Below the pieces are notes generated by a model that made no database searches, had not been told where the DNA came from, and was given only the letters and a program-made list of their open reading frames with translations. From Microbacterium sp. oral taxon 186 str. F0373 (GTDB taxonomy: Bacteria > Actinomycetota > Actinomycetes > Actinomycetales > Microbacteriaceae), in assembly GCF_000411455.1 (NCBI RefSeq), contig NZ_KE150458.1, forward strand, positions 384,876-448,875: 64,000 nt of DNA. Reading direction: 5' to 3'. Each line of letters opens with the position of its first letter. The first letter of the stretch is position 1. Made by a program: the position numbers and the translations under genes. Of this stretch, positions 62,341-64,000 are shown piece by piece.

Positions 62341-63123
62341 TCAGTCGACGCCGAGGAACGAGCGATCGGTGAGGATGATCGGCCCGTCGGCGGTGATCGC
62401 GACGGTGTGCTCGGCGTGCGCGCCGCGTGAGCCGTCGGCACTGCGCAGTGTCCAGCCGTCAGGGTCGGTGACGAGCTCGTCGGTGGTCTGCAGGAACCAG
62501 GGTTCGAGGGCCAGCACGAGACCTGGACGCAGAGGGTAGCCGCGACCCGGCTTGCCGTCGTTGGGGACGTGCGGGTCGCCGTGCATCGTGCGTCCGACGC
62601 CGTGGCCGCCGAAGTCGGTGTTGATCTGGTACCCGTCGGCGTGCGCGACCTCGGCGATGGCGTGCGAGATGTCACCGATCCGCCCCTCCGTGGTGGCAGC
62701 GCCGATCGCGGCATCCAGGGCGCGCTGTGTCGTGTCGATGAGGGCGAGGTCTTCGTCGCGAGGCGTCCCGACGATGAACGAGACGGCCGAGTCGGCGACC
62801 CAGCCGTCGACGGCGACGGCGAAGTCCAACGTCACCAGGTCGCCGTCGCGCAGCGCGTAGTCGTGCGGCAGGCCGTGCAGGACGGCATCGTTGACCGACG
62901 TGCAGATCACCTTTCCGAAGGGGCTCGCGCCGAACGACGGGTGGTAGTCGAGGTAGCAGGACTCGGCGCCGGCCCGGCGGATCAGATCGTGCGCACGACG
63001 ATCGATGGCCAGCAGATTGGTGCCGACCTTCGTCTCATCCCGTAGCGTCGCCAGAGTTTCTGCGACGAAACGCCCCGCGGGACGCATCGCCTCGATCTCG
63101 GCGGGAGTGCGCAGCTCGATCAT
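62341..63123 (-). CDS. map: Methionine aminopeptidase, type I
   Basis: This 260-residue metallopeptidase removes initiator methionine. It has a His in HPSFGASPFGKVICTSVNDAVLHGLP, metal-binding Asp residues in LVTLDFAVAVDGWVADSAVSF, His in GGHGVGRTMH and Glu in LALEPWF and AHAEHTVAI. ATG 63123 has GAAAGGATC upstream; the open frame runs 15 codons further. It is divergent to a small membrane protein. In many actinobacteria map lies with secY; this is the separate copy. Confidence 0.95.
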   Translation of the reverse strand: MIELRTPAEIEAMRPAGRFVAETLATLRDETKVGTNLLAIDRRAHDLIRRAGAESCYLDYHPSFGASPFGKVICTSVNDAVLHGLPHDYALRDGDLVTLDFAVAVDGWVADSAVSFIVGTPRDEDLALIDTTQRALDAAIGAATTEGRIGDISHAIAEVAHADGYQINTDFGGHGVGRTMHGDPHVPNDGKPGRGYPLRPGLVLALEPWFLQTTDELVTDPDGWTLRSADGSRGAHAEHTVAITADGPIILTDRSFLGVD

Positions 63124-63162
63124 CGTGATCCTTTCGTCAGGGTCCATTCTGTCTGACCGGCG

Positions 63163-63168
63163 TAGCAT
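63163..63168 (+). promoter_or_regulatory. -10 element for a leaderless transcript (63176 gene)
   Basis: TAGCAT lies 7 nt before ATG 63176, in the 52-bp region shared with divergent map. Confidence 0.45.
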
Positions 63169-63175
63169 CGCAGGT

Positions 63176-63670
63176 ATGTGGTTGCGTCAGACGTTCTTCC
63201 GGTGGCTGATTCCGGCGGCGTTCGTGCTGCCGTTGTGGCTTGTCGTCGGGTGGATCGTCTTCGGCGCCAGTCCCTGGGCGCTGCTGTGGGTTCTCCTGTC
63301 GGCACCGGTCGTGTTCGTCTGGCAGTTGATCCTCGCCCTGCTCGTGCGCGCCCGCGGCACCGTCCGCGCCGAGCGCGCGGTCTCCTGGACGGATGCCGGG
63401 ATCATCGGCGCCTGGCATCTGCTGCTGGTCGCGCTCGGCGTCTTCGACAGCCGGTGGTGGTGGCCCGCGTTGGCCGTGGCCGTCATCCTCGGTGTCGTGG
63501 CCCTGTCCTCGTCGCTGCGCCAGCTGTGGCGTGAGACCGGTCCGCGTGTGTCGATCCTGCGCACGGCGAGTGGCGTCGGTTATGTCGCACCTCCTCGCCC
63601 ACAGCCGACCGGCGGCTCGAGCCCCGACGAGATCATCGTCATCCGAGAGAACACGCCACCGGGCTCGTGA
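63176..63670 (+). CDS. Small membrane protein of unknown function
   Basis: This 164-residue protein has four predicted membrane helices (about 9-30, 34-56, 72-89 and 92-110), rich in Trp, and a cytoplasmic tail of about 50 residues with PPRPQPTGGSSPDEIIVIRE. The tail ending DEIIVIRE is a pattern I have no name for. It is conserved-looking but unassigned. It lies between map and rplS and has its own -10 element. Confidence 0.72.
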   Translation: MWLRQTFFRWLIPAAFVLPLWLVVGWIVFGASPWALLWVLLSAPVVFVWQLILALLVRARGTVRAERAVSWTDAGIIGAWHLLLVALGVFDSRWWWPALAVAVILGVVALSSSLRQLWRETGPRVSILRTASGVGYVAPPRPQPTGGSSPDEIIVIRENTPPGS

Positions 63671-63680
63671 CCTGTCGGTT

Positions 63681-63708
63681 TTGACGCGCTCGGCATCCAT
63701 GGCAGAAT
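63681..63708 (+). promoter_or_regulatory. Promoter of rplS
   Basis: TTGACG (63681-63686), a 16-bp spacer and CAGAAT (63703-63708) form a good promoter 130 bp before rplS, placing the start near 63715. Confidence 0.6.
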
Positions 63709-63715
63709 GGATGTT

Positions 63716-63777
63716 TGTGCCCTGAACAGGCTCTGCCTCAGGGGAGCACGGCGCCGGCAACGGATGCCTCGGGCACA
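63716..63777 (+). promoter_or_regulatory. Structured leader of rplS
   Basis: TGTGCCC (63716-63722) pairs with GGGCACA (63771-63777), enclosing a G/C-rich loop with a competing CCTGA/TCAGG stem. It begins at the expected transcription start. Ribosomal-protein leaders often mediate autoregulation; this one is not a leader I recognise by sequence. Confidence 0.4.
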
Positions 63778-63838
63778 CGCCACCTTTTTCCATCCCCATC
63801 TCGCGATCGACCTGTGGCGGTCGCAGGAAGTGACGATC

Positions 63839-64000
63839 ATGCAGATTCTCGACGCCGTCGACGCGGCTTCGCTGCGCAGCGACATCCCCGTCTTCGCCCC
63901 CGGCGACACCGTCAAGGTGCACGTCAACATCACCGAGGGCAACCGTTCCCGTATCCAGGTCTTCCAGGGCGTCGTCATCGGCCGCTCGGGAGACGGTGTG
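63839..64000 (+). CDS. rplS: 50S ribosomal protein L19 (3' end outside the window)
   Basis: The first 54 codons of rplS are present: [19 protein letters not shown], then [19 protein letters not shown] and [13 protein letters not shown], the standard L19 core. L19 lies at the 30S-50S interface. The frame is open at the last base, so it continues beyond the window. AGGAAG lies 6-11 nt before ATG 63839. Confidence 0.95.
   Translation, partial: MQILDAVDAASLRSDIPVFAPGDTVKVHVNITEGNRSRIQVFQGVVIGRSGDGV

Overview
The window is high-GC actinobacterial DNA. Gene content and order (smc-ftsY, rpsP-KH-rimM-trmD, leuCD-murA-plsC-gpsA-ddl, rpmF-rnc-mutM), pervasive G/C at third codon positions and many promoters lying 6-7 nt before a start codon point to Microbacteriaceae, most likely Microbacterium. 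The genus is inferred from the feel of the proteins, not from a search.

Bases 1-11040 are accessory DNA. A complete IS3-family element (1-1343) begins on the first base of the window and has landed in the first codons of a large serine recombinase (1344-2594), which has lost its start codon. Behind it lies a tight three-gene cluster: an SF2 helicase (drmA), a DUF1998 protein (drmB) and a phospholipase-D-fold protein (drmC), the core of the DISARM anti-phage system. No DNA methyltransferase, drmD or drmE is visible in the window. An AbiEi/AbiEii type IV toxin-antitoxin pair follows. The region ends in a 3' fragment of a tRNA-Gln gene and that gene's old terminator, which I read as the right attachment site of an integrated island whose left end is outside the window.

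Bases 11284-31893 are chromosomal: an aldo/keto reductase, a GT39-type membrane glycosyltransferase, a HEAT-like protein, a beta-lactamase-fold lipoprotein, a NarL-type two-component pair, a PAP2/diacylglycerol-kinase fusion, a DUF262-DUF1524 (GmrSD-like) protein, a jelly-roll oxygenase candidate, the fructose PTS operon (DeoR regulator, fruK, fruA, HPr), an MBL hydrolase, tRNA-Glu(CTC), an ECF sigma factor with a DUF4349 membrane protein, and a TerC protein.

Bases 31894-48070 carry leuCD preceded by a short leucine-containing leader ORF and hairpin, then murA, plsC, gpsA, ddl, thiL, rsmD, recG, coaD, DUF177, rpmF, rnc and mutM. Two decayed genes sit here: a histidine kinase (about 39945-40435) and a collapsed copy of a double-GNAT acetyltransferase (46240-46798). 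From 48229 onward come a 35-codon small ORF with an ideal ribosome binding site, smc, ftsY, lipA/lipB, a TetR regulator, ffh, an SGNH hydrolase, a YbdK-type ligase, rpsP-khpA-rimM-trmD, map and the start of rplS.

The strongest leads are the methylase-less DISARM core beside AbiE in a tRNA-bounded island, the leu leader, and the unannotated small ORF upstream of smc.
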